The notes beneath the pieces were generated by a model. It was not told where the DNA came from and searched no databases. It saw only the letters and a program-made list of their open reading frames with translations. Below, one piece after another: positions 25,202-35,908 of a stretch of 44,617 bases of DNA (position 1 is the first letter of the stretch; the number at the start of each line of letters is the position of its first letter). Position numbers and translations under genes: made by a program. Origin of the DNA: Gammaproteobacteria bacterium 53_120_T64 (lineage in GTDB: Bacteria; Pseudomonadota; Gammaproteobacteria; Pseudomonadales; Porticoccaceae); contig MAAT01000058.1 in assembly GCA_002162815.1 (NCBI GenBank), positions 1-44,617 on the forward strand, given 5' to 3'.

Positions 25202-26434
25202 TTAAAAATGCTCTTTAAACCACGCCTTAACACGCGCCATAAAACCTTCGCCCTGCTCACTCTGCTTGGCTTTACCACCTTCGCGCTGCTGTTCCAAGCC
25301 ATAGAGCAGTAGACCAACACCCGTTGAATAAATTGGGTTATTGACGATATCGCTCAAACCTTGAATATTTTGCGGGCAACCGAGTCGTACTGGCATATGA
25401 AATATTTCCTCAGCCAGTTCTACCGCGCCCTCCATTTTTGCCGTACCGCCGGTCAACACGATGCCAGCGGCGATCAGCTCTTCATAACCGCTGCGGCGCA
25501 ATTCGGCCTGCACCAGAGTGAATAATTCGTCGTAGCGAGGCTCCACCACTTCCGCCAACGCCTGGCGAGAAAGGTCACGTGGCGGGCGATCACCGACACT
25601 GGGCACCTTGATGGTTTCCTCCGGCCGCGCCAATTTTGCCAGTGCGCAGGCATATTTAATTTTCAACTCCTCCGCATGGGCGGTGGGTGTGCGCAGGGCC
25701 ATGGCGATGTCGTTGGTGACCTGATCTCCGGCAATCGGAATCACCCCGGTGTGGCGAATGGCACCATCGGTGAAGATCGCAATATCGGTAGTGCCACCAC
25801 CGAGGTCGACCATGCACACGCCGAGTTGTTTTTCATCTTCGGTGAGCACCGAATAACTCGAGGCCAGCTGTTCGAGAATGACGTCGTCCACCTCCAGGCC
25901 ACAGCGACGAATGCATTTTTTAATGTTCTGCGCGGCATTGGCAGCACCGGTAACCAGATGCACCTTCGCCTCTAGGCGCACGCCCGACATCCCCAAGGGT
26001 TCGCGCACCCCCTCCTGGTTGTCGATAATGTATTCCTGGGGCAGCACGTGAAGAATTTCTTGGTCGGCCGGAATCGCCACCGCCCGCGCCGCATCGATCA
26101 CCCGCTCGACATCGAGGCGATGCACCTCGCGGTCGCGGATGGCGACAATGCCGTGGGAGTTGAGACTGCGAATATGGTTGCCGGCGATGCCCGCATACAC
26201 CGAGTGAATCTGGCAGCCCGCCATCAATTCAACCTCCTGTACCGCGCGCTCGATGGCGGCCACCGTCGATTCAATATTCACCACTACACCCTTCTTCAAA
26301 CCCGAAGAGGGATGCATACCGGTGCCGACGATTTCAAGCTGCCCATTAGCGCCGGCCACACCGACAATGGCAACCACTTTCGAGGTGCCAATATCGAGAC
26401 CGACAATCATTTGTTCATTGCTATTATTTGCCAT
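25202..26434 (-). CDS. ftsA: Cell division actin-like protein FtsA
   Basis: A 410-residue actin-fold ATPase that tethers FtsZ to the membrane and recruits later divisome proteins. Visible blocks are VGLDIGTSKVVAIVG (phosphate 1), VDLGGGTTDIAIF (phosphate 2) and GIVLTGGTAKMEG (adenosine motif). The C-terminus ends in an amphipathic membrane-targeting helix (FMARVKAWFKEHF). The 1C domain inserted after about residue 85 is present. It lies between ftsQ and ftsZ, with spacers of 38 and 55 bases. Confidence 0.97.
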   Translation of the reverse strand: MANNSNEQMIVGLDIGTSKVVAIVGVAGANGQLEIVGTGMHPSSGLKKGVVVNIESTVAAIERAVQEVELMAGCQIHSVYAGIAGNHIRSLNSHGIVAIRDREVHRLDVERVIDAARAVAIPADQEILHVLPQEYIIDNQEGVREPLGMSGVRLEAKVHLVTGAANAAQNIKKCIRRCGLEVDDVILEQLASSYSVLTEDEKQLGVCMVDLGGGTTDIAIFTDGAIRHTGVIPIAGDQVTNDIAMALRTPTAHAEELKIKYACALAKLARPEETIKVPSVGDRPPRDLSRQALAEVVEPRYDELFTLVQAELRRSGYEELIAAGIVLTGGTAKMEGAVELAEEIFHMPVRLGCPQNIQGLSDIVNNPIYSTGVGLLLYGLEQQREGGKAKQSEQGEGFMARVKAWFKEHF

Positions 26435-26472
26435 GAATTAAGCTCTTTTTGTCTTATTGTTGAGCCGAAAAA

Positions 26473-27285
26473 TCAACTCGAAACATCATTTTTTTGCCAC
26501 GACACCGCCACACCGTTGTCATAACGCGCATCTATCGCCTTAACTTCTTGCTGGCGACTCGCCAGCTCGCTCTGCCAAATATGTAAAAAACGTCGCACCC
26601 TGGCGATCACATCACCCCGACCCAACGCTAAGGCATGGCCCGAGGCCAGTTGCAAGCGGCGCTCGCCGTGCCCATCGACACTAAAGGCGACAACTTTTAA
26701 GCCCTCCGCAAACATCAATTCACTGACGTCGCGAAATTCACTCATCACCTCGCGGGAGCTACCTTGCGGCCCCACCAAGTGCGGCAGCTCGCCCAGCTCA
26801 CTATTATCTGTCGCTTGCAGAGCCAGACCACTGCGATTCAAAAAACCACTTTCACCCCAGCGAGCAATCGGCACTTCTTCCACCACGCTGAACTGTAGGC
26901 GATCGGGCCACTGGCGGCGCACGCTAGCCGAGGCTATCCAAGGATGGGACTCCAGGCGCTCCCGTACCCGCTCCAGATCGAGGCCAAGAAAACCACCCTT
27001 GCTGATATCGCCGAGCAGGATTTCGATTTCACTTGGTGTCACCCGCTGAAAGGCACTGGCGACGGAAATTCGCGCCAAGGGCCTATCGACATAGCGATAC
27101 AGTGACACCGAGCCGATCGTCATCGCCACCACCACCGCCGCCGACAGCGCCAAGCGCGCCAAGCCCTTAAGCCCGTCCAATGCCCGCGACAAAGTGTCAC
27201 TAGAGCCGGCGTCTCGGTGCATTTGGTTGCGTCGAGCACCGCGCTGCTTAGCTCTTGTCGGCCGGGTTTGCGCCATATTAGCCAC
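26473..27285 (-). CDS. ftsQ: Cell division protein FtsQ
   Basis: A 270-residue bitopic divisome protein. It has a basic cytoplasmic N-terminus (1-40), one transmembrane helix (about 43-63), then a POTRA domain (about 70-140, with LERVRERLESHPWIASASVRRQWPDRLQ) and the FtsQ beta domain. It bridges FtsL/FtsB and the cytoplasmic division proteins. Its start overlaps the end of ddlB by eight bases. Confidence 0.95.
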   Translation of the reverse strand: MANMAQTRPTRAKQRGARRNQMHRDAGSSDTLSRALDGLKGLARLALSAAVVVAMTIGSVSLYRYVDRPLARISVASAFQRVTPSEIEILLGDISKGGFLGLDLERVRERLESHPWIASASVRRQWPDRLQFSVVEEVPIARWGESGFLNRSGLALQATDNSELGELPHLVGPQGSSREVMSEFRDVSELMFAEGLKVVAFSVDGHGERRLQLASGHALALGRGDVIARVRRFLHIWQSELASRQQEVKAIDARYDNGVAVSWQKNDVSS

Positions 27286-28255
27286 GCTCCCGATGCGCTG
27301 TAAGCACCGTACTTTGCTCAGCTAGCCCTGTGGCAGGCTGTAAAATTTCGAGTAATAATTGCGTAAAACTCAGGCCCGCAGCCGCAGCAGCCATTGGCAC
27401 TAGACTGTGGTCAGTCATGCCCGGCACCGTGTTCACCTCCAGTAAACGTGGCTCACCCGCTGCCGCTAGCATCACATCGACGCGCCCCCAGCCCTGGCAA
27501 CCAAGACTGCTAAAGGCTTGCAATGCCAGCGCCTGTATTGCCTGTTCATCCTCAGGCGATAAGCCACAGGGACAGAGATAGCGCGTGTCGTCGGCGAGGT
27601 ATTTTGCTTCGTAATCGTAAAAAACCCGATCGGTTTCCAGCTTGATCACCGGCAGTGGACGACCATTGAGAATGGCCACCGTGTATTCGCCACCGCTGAG
27701 CCAACGCTCGGCAATCACCACACTGTCAAAGGCATCGGCAGCGGCCCAAGCGGCCTGTAATTCCTCGGCACTGCCGGCCTTCGCCATGCCGAGGCTGGAG
27801 CCCTCACTAGCCGGCTTGACCATCACCTCGCCACCCAGGTCGGCCAGTAGAGCCGACCAGTCACTGTCTTTATGCAACCGCGCGAAACCCGCCGTGGGCA
27901 GCTCAATGCCCTGCCACAATTGCTTGCAACGCAACTTATCCATCGCCAGCGCCGAGGCCAAGACACCACTGCCGGTGTAGGGCAGGCCCAAGCATTCCAA
28001 GGCACCCTGCACGGTACCGTCTTCACCGCCGGCACCGTGTAGCACGATAAAGACCTGCTCCGCTTGCAGGGCCTCCAGCTCAGCTATCCAGCCCGCGCCC
28101 ACATCGAGACCGAGGGCATCGACCCCAGCCGCCTGCAATGCAGTAAGTACCGCTCGACCACCCTTTAGGGAAACCTCGCGCTCAGCGGATTCGCCGCCAT
28201 AGAGCACGACGACGCGGCCAAGCTGTGCTGTGCCTGCCTGCTCACTCATTACCAT
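27278..28255 (-). CDS. ddlB: D-alanine--D-alanine ligase
   Basis: A 325-residue ATP-grasp enzyme joining two D-Ala for the peptidoglycan stem. Family blocks are VLYGGESAEREVSLKGG near the start, LHGAGGEDGTVQGALECLGLPYTGSGV, VKPASEGSSLGM, and the C-terminal metal and substrate site LLEVNTVPGMTDHSLVP. The ATG at 28255 was kept, with a GGGGG 11 bases upstream; a second ATG two codons in is possible. It sits two bases after the murC stop and overlaps ftsQ. Confidence 0.96.
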   Translation of the reverse strand: MVMSEQAGTAQLGRVVVLYGGESAEREVSLKGGRAVLTALQAAGVDALGLDVGAGWIAELEALQAEQVFIVLHGAGGEDGTVQGALECLGLPYTGSGVLASALAMDKLRCKQLWQGIELPTAGFARLHKDSDWSALLADLGGEVMVKPASEGSSLGMAKAGSAEELQAAWAAADAFDSVVIAERWLSGGEYTVAILNGRPLPVIKLETDRVFYDYEAKYLADDTRYLCPCGLSPEDEQAIQALALQAFSSLGCQGWGRVDVMLAAAGEPRLLEVNTVPGMTDHSLVPMAAAAAGLSFTQLLLEILQPATGLAEQSTVLTAHRERG

Positions 28256-28257
28256 GT

Positions 28258-29679
28258 TTATTGCAGCCCCCTATCGGCCAGTAGCTTGACCAATTTGCTG
28301 ACGCTGCCGGCACCCTGTGTCATCACAATGTCACCCGGTTGAATCAGGGTTTTGACAATCTCGGGAACCGCTTCGATGGACTCGGCATAGACCGGGTCAA
28401 TTTTGCCGCGCTGGCGAATACTGCGACACAAATGGCGGCTATTGGCGCCGGGGATTTCCTCTTCTCCGGCGGTGTACACCGGCACAATAATGAGCACATC
28501 GGCAGCCGATAGCACCTCGACAAAATCATCGTAGAGATCCCGGGTGCGGGTGTAGCGATGGGGTTGAAAAATCAGCACCAGGCGACGCTGGGGCCAGCCC
28601 TCGCGCACGGCGAGTACCGTCGCCTTCACCTCGCTGGGGTGGTGACCGTAATCATCGACCAACATCGCCGTGCCCGCGCCCCCGGCAACGGGGTAATTGC
28701 CGTAAACCTCAAAGCGTCGACCCACGCCCTGAAAGCCGGACAAGCCTTCGGCAATCGCCCCATCGTCGAGGCCTTCATCGGTGGCCACGGCAATCGCCGC
28801 TGTCGCATTCAACATGTTGTGGCGACCGGGAATATTCAGCTTGATATCGAGGCAGCTCAAACCCTCGGGGCGGTGCACTTTAAAATATGCGCAGCTCTCT
28901 TCAATGCGCGCCTCGCTAATGCGGTAGTCAGCATCCTCGCTAAAGCCGTAGGTCAAGACCGGCCGCGACACCAGCGGCATAATTTCTCGCACCACCGGGT
29001 CGTCGATGCACAATACCGCCAAGCCGTAAAAAGGCAGGTTGTGGATAAACTCGATAAAGGTTTGCTTCAACTTCGAGAAGTCAAAGTCGTAGGTTTCCAT
29101 ATGGTCGGCTTCAATATTGGTCACCACCGCCACCATCGGCTGCAGATGCAAAAAGGAAGCGTCACTTTCATCGGCCTCGGCCACCAGGTAGCGGCTCTCA
29201 CCCAACTGGGCGTTGGTACCGACACTGGTCACCCTACCGCCAATCACAAAGGTCGGCGCGCGCCCGCCAGCGGCCAGTACATTCGCCAGCAGGCTCGTGG
29301 TAGTGGTCTTGCCGTGGGTGCCGGCCACCGCAATACTGTGGCGGTAGCGCATCAATTCGGCGAGCATTTCCGCACGGCGCACCACCGGAATACGCGATTC
29401 CCGTGCGGCAATAATTTCCGGATTGCTTTCATCCACGGCGGAAGATTGCACCACCACGTCGACCGCCTCGACCTGCTCACCCTTGTGGCCGATATCAATG
29501 TGGGCACCCATACCACGCAGGCGCTGGATATTGGCGTTGGCGGCCAAATCCGAACCGGAAATGGTGTAACCCTGGTTCAGTAACACCTCGGCAATGCCGC
29601 ACATACCACTGCCGCCGATGCCGATAAAATGAATGCGACGGATACGGCGCATTTCAGGAACTTCGTGAACACCACTCAT
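28258..29679 (-). CDS. murC: UDP-N-acetylmuramate--L-alanine ligase MurC
   Basis: A 473-residue Mur ligase adding L-Ala to UDP-MurNAc in the cytoplasm. The UDP-binding opening [17 protein letters not shown] (17-33), the ATP P-loop GTHGKTTTT (120-128) and the central block [12 protein letters not shown] are canonical. It overlaps murG by four bases. Length normal. Confidence 0.97.
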   Translation of the reverse strand: MSGVHEVPEMRRIRRIHFIGIGGSGMCGIAEVLLNQGYTISGSDLAANANIQRLRGMGAHIDIGHKGEQVEAVDVVVQSSAVDESNPEIIAARESRIPVVRRAEMLAELMRYRHSIAVAGTHGKTTTTSLLANVLAAGGRAPTFVIGGRVTSVGTNAQLGESRYLVAEADESDASFLHLQPMVAVVTNIEADHMETYDFDFSKLKQTFIEFIHNLPFYGLAVLCIDDPVVREIMPLVSRPVLTYGFSEDADYRISEARIEESCAYFKVHRPEGLSCLDIKLNIPGRHNMLNATAAIAVATDEGLDDGAIAEGLSGFQGVGRRFEVYGNYPVAGGAGTAMLVDDYGHHPSEVKATVLAVREGWPQRRLVLIFQPHRYTRTRDLYDDFVEVLSAADVLIIVPVYTAGEEEIPGANSRHLCRSIRQRGKIDPVYAESIEAVPEIVKTLIQPGDIVMTQGAGSVSKLVKLLADRGLQ

Positions 29680-30752
29680 GCCATCACCTCTTCACAGACA
29701 TCGGCCACCGTCGCAACTGCATCGGGTAGGGCCAGGGCTCGTGCCGCCACGGCCATCGCCACCAAGCCTTGTGTATTTGTCAGTATTTCTTTCAGAGCAG
29801 TGGCCAGCGCCGCTGCCTGTAGATCTTTTTCTTGCATCATCAGCGCGGCATTATTGGCGACCAGCCAGCGCGCGTTTTCACGCTGATGATCGTCGATGGC
29901 ATGGGGATAGGGAATCAATAGCGCACCCAACCCGGCCGCCGTGAGTTCACTCACCGTCAGTGCGCCCGCCCGGCAAACAACAAAGTCCGCCGCGCCGTAC
30001 GCTGCCGCCATATCGTCGACAAAGGCCACAACCTCGGCCGCGACACCCGCCTCGCGATACGCCTGACGAGTGGTTTCTAGGTGTTGTGGGCCACACTGGT
30101 GGACAACCGTTGGCAGCTCAGTTGCCGAAAGCAGCGCCAGTGCCTCGGGCAACACCCGGTTCATCGCCGCTGCACCTAAACTGCCACCCAGTACCAATAC
30201 CCGAGGCCGCTGCCCGGTAGTAAACGACAGGCGTGTCTGCGGCATTTCGAGGGCGCTGATCTCGCGACGCACCGGATTGCCGCAGTGCTCGCCCCGCGCC
30301 AGAGCATTGGGAAAAGCCTGCAGCACGCGGCCCGCTAACTTTTGCAAAATTCTATTGGTGGTGCCAGCGACGGCATTCTGCTCGTGAATCACCAGCGGTA
30401 CAGCCAGCAAGCGCGCCGCCAAACCACCGGGGCCGGAGGCAAAGCCACCAAAGCCCAGCACACACTGGGGGCCAACACTGCGCACCACACTAATGGCTTG
30501 CCACAGTGCCTTCAGCAAGCCAAGGGGTGCCTTCAATTTAGCCATTACACCGCGTTTACCCCGCAGGCCAACGACGTCGATAAAACGAATCGGGAAGTCC
30601 GCAGCGGGCACCAATCGGGCCTCAATACCGCGCTGAGTGCCCAGCCAAGTCACGGCGATACCGCGCTCGCGCAACTCTTCAGCCACCGCCAATGCGGGGA
30701 AGACATGGCCGCCGGTGCCACCCGCCATAATCAGCATCCGTCGGACTGTCAT
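29676..30752 (-). CDS. murG: Lipid II synthase MurG
   Basis: A 358-residue GT-B family 28 glycosyltransferase that adds GlcNAc to lipid I at the inner face of the membrane. [17 protein letters not shown] (11-27) is the donor/lipid loop, and a C-terminal half with [23 protein letters not shown] and [15 protein letters not shown] forms the UDP-GlcNAc site. It overlaps both ftsW and murC by four bases. Confidence 0.97.
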   Translation of the reverse strand: MTVRRMLIMAGGTGGHVFPALAVAEELRERGIAVTWLGTQRGIEARLVPAADFPIRFIDVVGLRGKRGVMAKLKAPLGLLKALWQAISVVRSVGPQCVLGFGGFASGPGGLAARLLAVPLVIHEQNAVAGTTNRILQKLAGRVLQAFPNALARGEHCGNPVRREISALEMPQTRLSFTTGQRPRVLVLGGSLGAAAMNRVLPEALALLSATELPTVVHQCGPQHLETTRQAYREAGVAAEVVAFVDDMAAAYGAADFVVCRAGALTVSELTAAGLGALLIPYPHAIDDHQRENARWLVANNAALMMQEKDLQAAALATALKEILTNTQGLVAMAVAARALALPDAVATVADVCEEVMA

Positions 30753-31993
30753 TGCGCCACCTTCGACTTGCTTTTATTACTGGTTTTAGCCGTGCGTTTG
30801 GCCAGTGCCGCCAGATCATGCATCTCAATACCAACCCGCATGACTAGGGCAATCATCATCGCGCAGACCAGTAAGCTACTGCCGCCATAGCTAATAAAGG
30901 GCAGGGTTAAACCCTTGGTCGGCAGCAGTCCAGAGGTAACGCCGATATTGATAAACACCTGCCCGGCTAACAGAATGCCGATACCAAACACCACATAGGC
31001 CGAAAACCAATCCTGGCGCTGTACGGCCTTGCGGGCAATCAAAAATATGCGTGTGATCATCAAGGTAAACAACAGCATCACGACCAGCACGCCCAGTAAG
31101 CCGAACTCCTCGGCGAGAATGGCAAAGACAAAATCGGTGTGGGCCTCGGGCAAGTAAAAAAGCTTCTGCACACTATTGCCCAGGCCGACGCCAAACCACT
31201 CACCGCGGCCAAAGGCAATCAGCGACTGAGTCAATTGATAGCCGTCACCAAATTGCTGCGCCCATGGGTCGAGAAAGGTCACCAGGCGTCGAAAACGATA
31301 TTCGGAACTCAGTGCCAGCGCCGCAACGCCGGCAATACCCACAGCCATCAAGCCGAGAAATTGCCACAGGCGCACACCCGCAAGAAACAGCATCGCCAGC
31401 ACGGTCGCCGCCAGCACCACGGTTGAGCCAAAGTCGGGCTCCAGCAACAGTAACAAGGCAAAGCCCGCCAGCACCCCGAGCGGAATGGCAAAACTGTGCC
31501 AGTTGTCCCGCAAGCGCAATTGATGGCGCTGTAAATAGGCGGCGACAAAGAAGATCATGCAGACCTTAGCCAGCTCGGAAACCTGTAGGGTGAACATGCC
31601 GAGCTTAAACCAGCGGCGACTGCCATTAACCGCGTGACCAATACCCGGAATCAATACCAAGGCCAGTGCCAACGCCCCGGCGAGCACAATCATGCCGGCG
31701 TGTTCGTACCACCAGAGCATGGGAATTTGTAGTACCACTAGCGCGGCACTGGCGCCGATCAACAAATACAAGAGATGGCGTTTGGTAAAGAAAAAGGCAT
31801 CGCCGTACTTCTGGTCGGCAAAACTGATCGAGGCCGACATAATCATTAACAGCCCTACCGACGCCAGTGCCAACACGGCGAGCAGTAAATAGCGGTCGAT
31901 ATACTGTAGGGGTTTAGGCTGCCAGAAGTCTCCGAACGGGGCCAATTGCGCCAAGCTGCTCGCCGCTGGAGCCGTCATCTTCGCGCCGCTCAT
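30749..31993 (-). CDS. ftsW: Septal peptidoglycan glycosyltransferase FtsW (SEDS family)
   Basis: A 414-residue membrane protein with about ten transmembrane helices, the SEDS polymerase that works with FtsI. Hallmarks include GSRRWFKLG, LSEYRFRRLVTFLDPWAQQ with GDGYQLTQSLIA, the extracellular loop GLGNSVQKLFYLPEAHTDFVFA, and the C-terminal TSGLLPTKGLTLPFISYGGSS. It is coupled to murD and murG by four-base overlaps. Confidence 0.96.
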   Translation of the reverse strand: MSGAKMTAPAASSLAQLAPFGDFWQPKPLQYIDRYLLLAVLALASVGLLMIMSASISFADQKYGDAFFFTKRHLLYLLIGASAALVVLQIPMLWWYEHAGMIVLAGALALALVLIPGIGHAVNGSRRWFKLGMFTLQVSELAKVCMIFFVAAYLQRHQLRLRDNWHSFAIPLGVLAGFALLLLLEPDFGSTVVLAATVLAMLFLAGVRLWQFLGLMAVGIAGVAALALSSEYRFRRLVTFLDPWAQQFGDGYQLTQSLIAFGRGEWFGVGLGNSVQKLFYLPEAHTDFVFAILAEEFGLLGVLVVMLLFTLMITRIFLIARKAVQRQDWFSAYVVFGIGILLAGQVFINIGVTSGLLPTKGLTLPFISYGGSSLLVCAMMIALVMRVGIEMHDLAALAKRTAKTSNKSKSKVAQ

Positions 31994-33372
31994 GACTCAG
32001 CCCTCGAGCCAAGCTCCGCCACTGCCTCGGCAAAGCAACGCCCGCGCGCCTCGAAACCGGAGAACATATCAAAGCTGGCACATGCCGGTGACAACAGGAC
32101 GATATCGCCCTCAACCGCCAGGCGCGCAGCCGCGCCCACTGCATCGCCCATCGATGTCTCGCGATGACTGGGCACGCATTGCGCCAGGGCCTGCTCTATT
32201 TGAGCGGCATCTTGGCCCATCAAAACGACCTGTTTGACCTTGCCCGGTAGCGCTTTAGTCAGGGCGCTAAAGTCCTGCCCCTTGGCCTGACCACCGGCAA
32301 TTAAAATAATATTCGCCACGCTTGCTGCTGCGTTTAGCGGCTCAGCGGAGAGGCCCTCAATCGCCGCCACAGTGGCGCCAACGTTGGTCGCCTTGGAATC
32401 GTCGATCCAAACGACGCCCTGGTGCTGGGCAATATTTTGGCAGCGATGGGGCAAGCCGGAGAAGCTGCGCAGCGCAGCCAACATGGCCGCACGGGGTAGA
32501 TCCACGGCGTGACCCAAGGCCAGAGCCGCCAGCGCATTGGCAATATTGTGCCGGCCTTTAATGCGCAATTCGCCAACCGCTAATAAGGGCTCAAACTGAA
32601 AGGCCAGCCAACTTTCACCCTGCTGCTCGAGCAGACCAAAAGCGCCGAAATCGGGTTTACCCAGCGCAAAATTCCACTGTTTTACGCCGTCACCGATCAA
32701 GGGCTGGGAAAGGCTATCGTTACGATTCACCACGATTTGTCGGGCACCCTTAAACACCCGGTGTTTGGCGCGGTGATAGTCGAGGATGGTGCCATAGCGA
32801 TCCATATGGTCGGGGCTAACATTCAGCACCGTCGCCACTTCGGCGCCCAGGGACTTAACGGTTTCGAGCTGAAAGCTGGACAACTCCAGCACGTACAAGT
32901 CTTTATCATCGCCCAGTAAGTCCAGCGCCGGGGTGCCGAGATTGCCGCCAACACCGGCGTTTTTACCGGCCAGCCGCGCCATCTCACCGAGTAGGCTTGT
33001 CACCGTACTTTTCCCGTTGGAGCCGGTAATCGCGACGATGGGGGCCTCGGCATGGCGAGCAAAGAGCTCGATATCACCCATAATATCGACCCCTGCATGC
33101 GCCGCCTCGACCAGTGCCGGGGTATCGAGGGCCAGACCGGGGCTAACAATTAATTGATCGGCACTGCATAAGGTCGCTGCGTTAAGCGCGCCAAGTTCGG
33201 TGCGTACAGCCGGCAGTTCACTGCGCAGCTGGGCCAGCGCCGGCGGTTGCTCGCGGCTATCGACCACCACAAAGGGCTCACCCTGGGCCGACAGAAAACG
33301 CGCCACAGACAAGCCGGTGGCGCCAAGGCCCACTACGACGGTCAGTCTGTTACTCGCTATCAGTTCTGCCAC
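31990..33372 (-). CDS. murD: UDP-N-acetylmuramoyl-L-alanine--D-glutamate ligase MurD
   Basis: A 460-residue Mur ligase adding D-Glu. It opens with VVGLGATGLSVARFL (13-27), has the P-loop GSNGKST (117-123), NVSPDHMDRY near 190, [12 protein letters not shown] and WIDDSKATNVGAT. Length fits the family. An 80-bp spacer, unusually long for this operon, separates it from mraY upstream; I see no clear promoter or hairpin there. It overlaps ftsW by four bases. Confidence 0.96.
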   Translation of the reverse strand: MAELIASNRLTVVVGLGATGLSVARFLSAQGEPFVVVDSREQPPALAQLRSELPAVRTELGALNAATLCSADQLIVSPGLALDTPALVEAAHAGVDIMGDIELFARHAEAPIVAITGSNGKSTVTSLLGEMARLAGKNAGVGGNLGTPALDLLGDDKDLYVLELSSFQLETVKSLGAEVATVLNVSPDHMDRYGTILDYHRAKHRVFKGARQIVVNRNDSLSQPLIGDGVKQWNFALGKPDFGAFGLLEQQGESWLAFQFEPLLAVGELRIKGRHNIANALAALALGHAVDLPRAAMLAALRSFSGLPHRCQNIAQHQGVVWIDDSKATNVGATVAAIEGLSAEPLNAAASVANIILIAGGQAKGQDFSALTKALPGKVKQVVLMGQDAAQIEQALAQCVPSHRETSMGDAVGAAARLAVEGDIVLLSPACASFDMFSGFEARGRCFAEAVAELGSRAES

Positions 33373-33452
33373 TCTTACCTCTTTTTTTGTTCGTTCAAAC
33401 GGTCTGTTATCGATGCCTTGCTCTTACCTGGCGTTACTTTGTGTTAAGCCCT

Positions 33453-34535
33453 TTATCTCAACTTTAATGTCGCCAGCCCAAACAGCACCAGCATCACGGT
33501 AATGATCCAGAAGCGTACAATCACCCGTGGCTCCGGCCAGCCCTTCAACTCATAGTGGTGGTGAATCGGCGCCATGCGGAAGATGCGCTTGCCGGTTAAT
33601 TTGAACGAGGCGACCTGCAAAATCACCGAAACGGTCTCCAGTACAAAGATGCCACCCATAATGAAAAAGACAATTTCCTGACGCACAATCACCGCGATAA
33701 CACCCAGTGCAGCACCCAGCGACAGCGCACCGACATCACCCATAAAAATCTGTGCGGGATAGGTGTTAAACCAGAGAAAGCCAAGACCTGCACCGCCCAG
33801 TGCCGAGCAGAAAACCATCAGTTCACCGGCGCCGCTGATAAAAGGGATGTGTAAATACTCGGCAAAAGTGGCGTGGCCGGTGAGGTAGGCAATAATGCCC
33901 AGCGCACCACCCACCAATACCGTCGGCATAATCGCCAGACCATCGAGACCATCGGTGAGATTGACGGCATTGCTCGAACCGACAATCACGAAGTAAGTCA
34001 GCACCACGTAAAACAGCCCCATCGGCCAGGCGACATTTTTAAAGAAAGGCACAATCAGCTCGGTCTCGGCCGGTGAAATAGCGCTGCTATAGAGGAATAT
34101 CCCCGCCGCCAAACCCGCTACCGACTGCCAGAGATACTTCCAGCGCGCTGGCAAGCCCTGGGAGTTTTTCTCGACCACCTTGCGATAGTCATCGACCCAG
34201 CCAATCAGGCCAAAGGCCAGGGTGACCAGTAACACCGTCCACACATAGCGATTGCTCAAGTCGGCCCAAAGCAGCGTGGAGACAAAAATCGACATCAGAA
34301 TCAAGGCGCCACCCATGGTAGGGGTGCCCGATTTCACCAGGTGAGTCTGGGGGCCGTCGGTGCGTACCGACTGGCCAATTTGCAGAGCGTTGAGCTGCCT
34401 GATCATATAGGGGCCGAGCACGAGGGAGATCAGCAGCGAGGTCAGCATCGCCAAAATCGCGCGCAAGGTCAGGTACTTGAAGACACCGAAAGCGCTGTAG
34501 TACTCGCTTAAATAGTCTGCCAGCAATATAAGCAT
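33453..34535 (-). CDS. mraY: Phospho-MurNAc-pentapeptide transferase MraY
   Basis: A 360-residue, ten-helix membrane enzyme that moves phospho-MurNAc-pentapeptide to undecaprenyl phosphate, making lipid I. The Mg-binding DD pair is in [10 protein letters not shown], the catalytic loop has [13 protein letters not shown], and the C-terminal [15 protein letters not shown] histidine motif is intact. Its start shares one base with the murF stop. Confidence 0.97.
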   Translation of the reverse strand: MLILLADYLSEYYSAFGVFKYLTLRAILAMLTSLLISLVLGPYMIRQLNALQIGQSVRTDGPQTHLVKSGTPTMGGALILMSIFVSTLLWADLSNRYVWTVLLVTLAFGLIGWVDDYRKVVEKNSQGLPARWKYLWQSVAGLAAGIFLYSSAISPAETELIVPFFKNVAWPMGLFYVVLTYFVIVGSSNAVNLTDGLDGLAIMPTVLVGGALGIIAYLTGHATFAEYLHIPFISGAGELMVFCSALGGAGLGFLWFNTYPAQIFMGDVGALSLGAALGVIAVIVRQEIVFFIMGGIFVLETVSVILQVASFKLTGKRIFRMAPIHHHYELKGWPEPRVIVRFWIITVMLVLFGLATLKLR

Positions 34536-35908
34536 TAGTCGTTTTCCTCAATAATATGCGCCACCACGTCTTCCATGGCGGCACTGCGAGAACCCTTCAC
34601 CAACACCACGGTGTCGGCATTTAACTGGCTGTTGAGAGCCGCGATCAACGCTCTCTTGTCGGCAAAATGTTCACTGCCGGCACCAAAGCCCGCAGCGGTC
34701 TCGACACTGAGCGGGCCGACAACCAATAGGGCATCGACACCGGCATTGCGGGCATAGGCACCCGTATCTCGATGCATCGCTCCCTCGTCGGGACCCAGTT
34801 CGCCCATATCCCCGAGCACCAGTAAGTGCCTACCCGGCATGGTGACCAAGGCATCGATCGCCGCCACTACCGAGCCCGGGTTGGCATTGTAACTATCGTC
34901 GATAATCCGCGCGCCACAGCGGCCGGTCTTGCTCTCCATGCGCCCGGGCACCGCTGTCATCGCCCCGAGCCCGGCGGCAATACTCACTAAGTCAGCCCCC
35001 GCTGCTACGGCGCAAGCTGCCGCCGCTAGGGCATTAGCAATATTATGGGCACCGGCAACAGTCAGCTGAACCTCGATCTCACCGAGGGGTGAATGCAGGG
35101 TAAAACTGGCGCAAGCCGCCGTATCAAATTGCAGCCCAGAGGCATAAAAGTCTGCCGCTTGATTAGCGACGCTGAAACTGAGGCTATGCGTGCCATGGGC
35201 ACCCGTGCGCCACTGCTCATACCAGGGTTCGTCGAGATTCAACACCGCCGTGCCGCTCTTATCGAGGCCACGGTAAATCTCACCCTTGGCGCTGGCAACA
35301 CCCGCCAGGGAGCCAAAACCGGCCACATGGGCAGGCATCACATTGGTCACCACGCCAATACTGGGGCGGGCGATACTGCACAGATAGTCAATTTCACCCG
35401 CCGCGCTGGCGCCCATTTCGATCACTGCATACTGGTGTTGCGGTTGTAGCTTGAATAGGGTTTGCGGCACGCCAATATGATTATTGAGATTGCCTTGCGT
35501 CGCTAGCACCTCGCCCTGACAGCCCAAGATCGTCGCCAGCATTTCCTTCACCGTGGTTTTGCCGCCACTGCCGGTAATCCCAATCAGTGGCCCGCTAAAA
35601 GTATTGCGCGCCAGTGCCGCCAGTTGGCCGAGGGCCAGCGTGGTATCGGGCACCACCCATTGAGGTATCGCCAGGCACTTGTCGGGTGTTTCCACCACCA
35701 TGCCGCAGGCCTTGAGCGCGGCACTTTCAAGGAATTGGTGGGCATCGAAATTATCGCCGCGCAGGGCGACGAATAAATCACCACTGGCCAAACTGCGGGT
35801 ATCGGTACAAATACGGGCAAAGTGGCAGTCGGGGTACAGCAAGGTACCGCCATAATTGATAGCGGCCTGAGACAGGCTTAATGCCGCGATACTACTCTGC
35901 GAACTCAT
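34535..35908 (-). CDS. murF: UDP-MurNAc-tripeptide--D-alanyl-D-alanine ligase MurF
   Basis: A 457-residue Mur ligase adding D-Ala-D-Ala, the last cytoplasmic step. P-loop GSGGKTTVK (113-121), [40 protein letters not shown] and [11 protein letters not shown] are family signatures. It overlaps murE by four bases and mraY by one. Confidence 0.96.
   Translation of the reverse strand: MSSQSSIAALSLSQAAINYGGTLLYPDCHFARICTDTRSLASGDLFVALRGDNFDAHQFLESAALKACGMVVETPDKCLAIPQWVVPDTTLALGQLAALARNTFSGPLIGITGSGGKTTVKEMLATILGCQGEVLATQGNLNNHIGVPQTLFKLQPQHQYAVIEMGASAAGEIDYLCSIARPSIGVVTNVMPAHVAGFGSLAGVASAKGEIYRGLDKSGTAVLNLDEPWYEQWRTGAHGTHSLSFSVANQAADFYASGLQFDTAACASFTLHSPLGEIEVQLTVAGAHNIANALAAAACAVAAGADLVSIAAGLGAMTAVPGRMESKTGRCGARIIDDSYNANPGSVVAAIDALVTMPGRHLLVLGDMGELGPDEGAMHRDTGAYARNAGVDALLVVGPLSVETAAGFGAGSEHFADKRALIAALNSQLNADTVVLVKGSRSAAMEDVVAHIIEEND

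Noticed and set aside
28558..29583. 341-codon plus-strand open frame antisense to murC
   Set aside because: It lies wholly within murC, has a His/Gly/Gln-rich low-complexity composition caused by the complementary codon pattern, and resembles no protein family.
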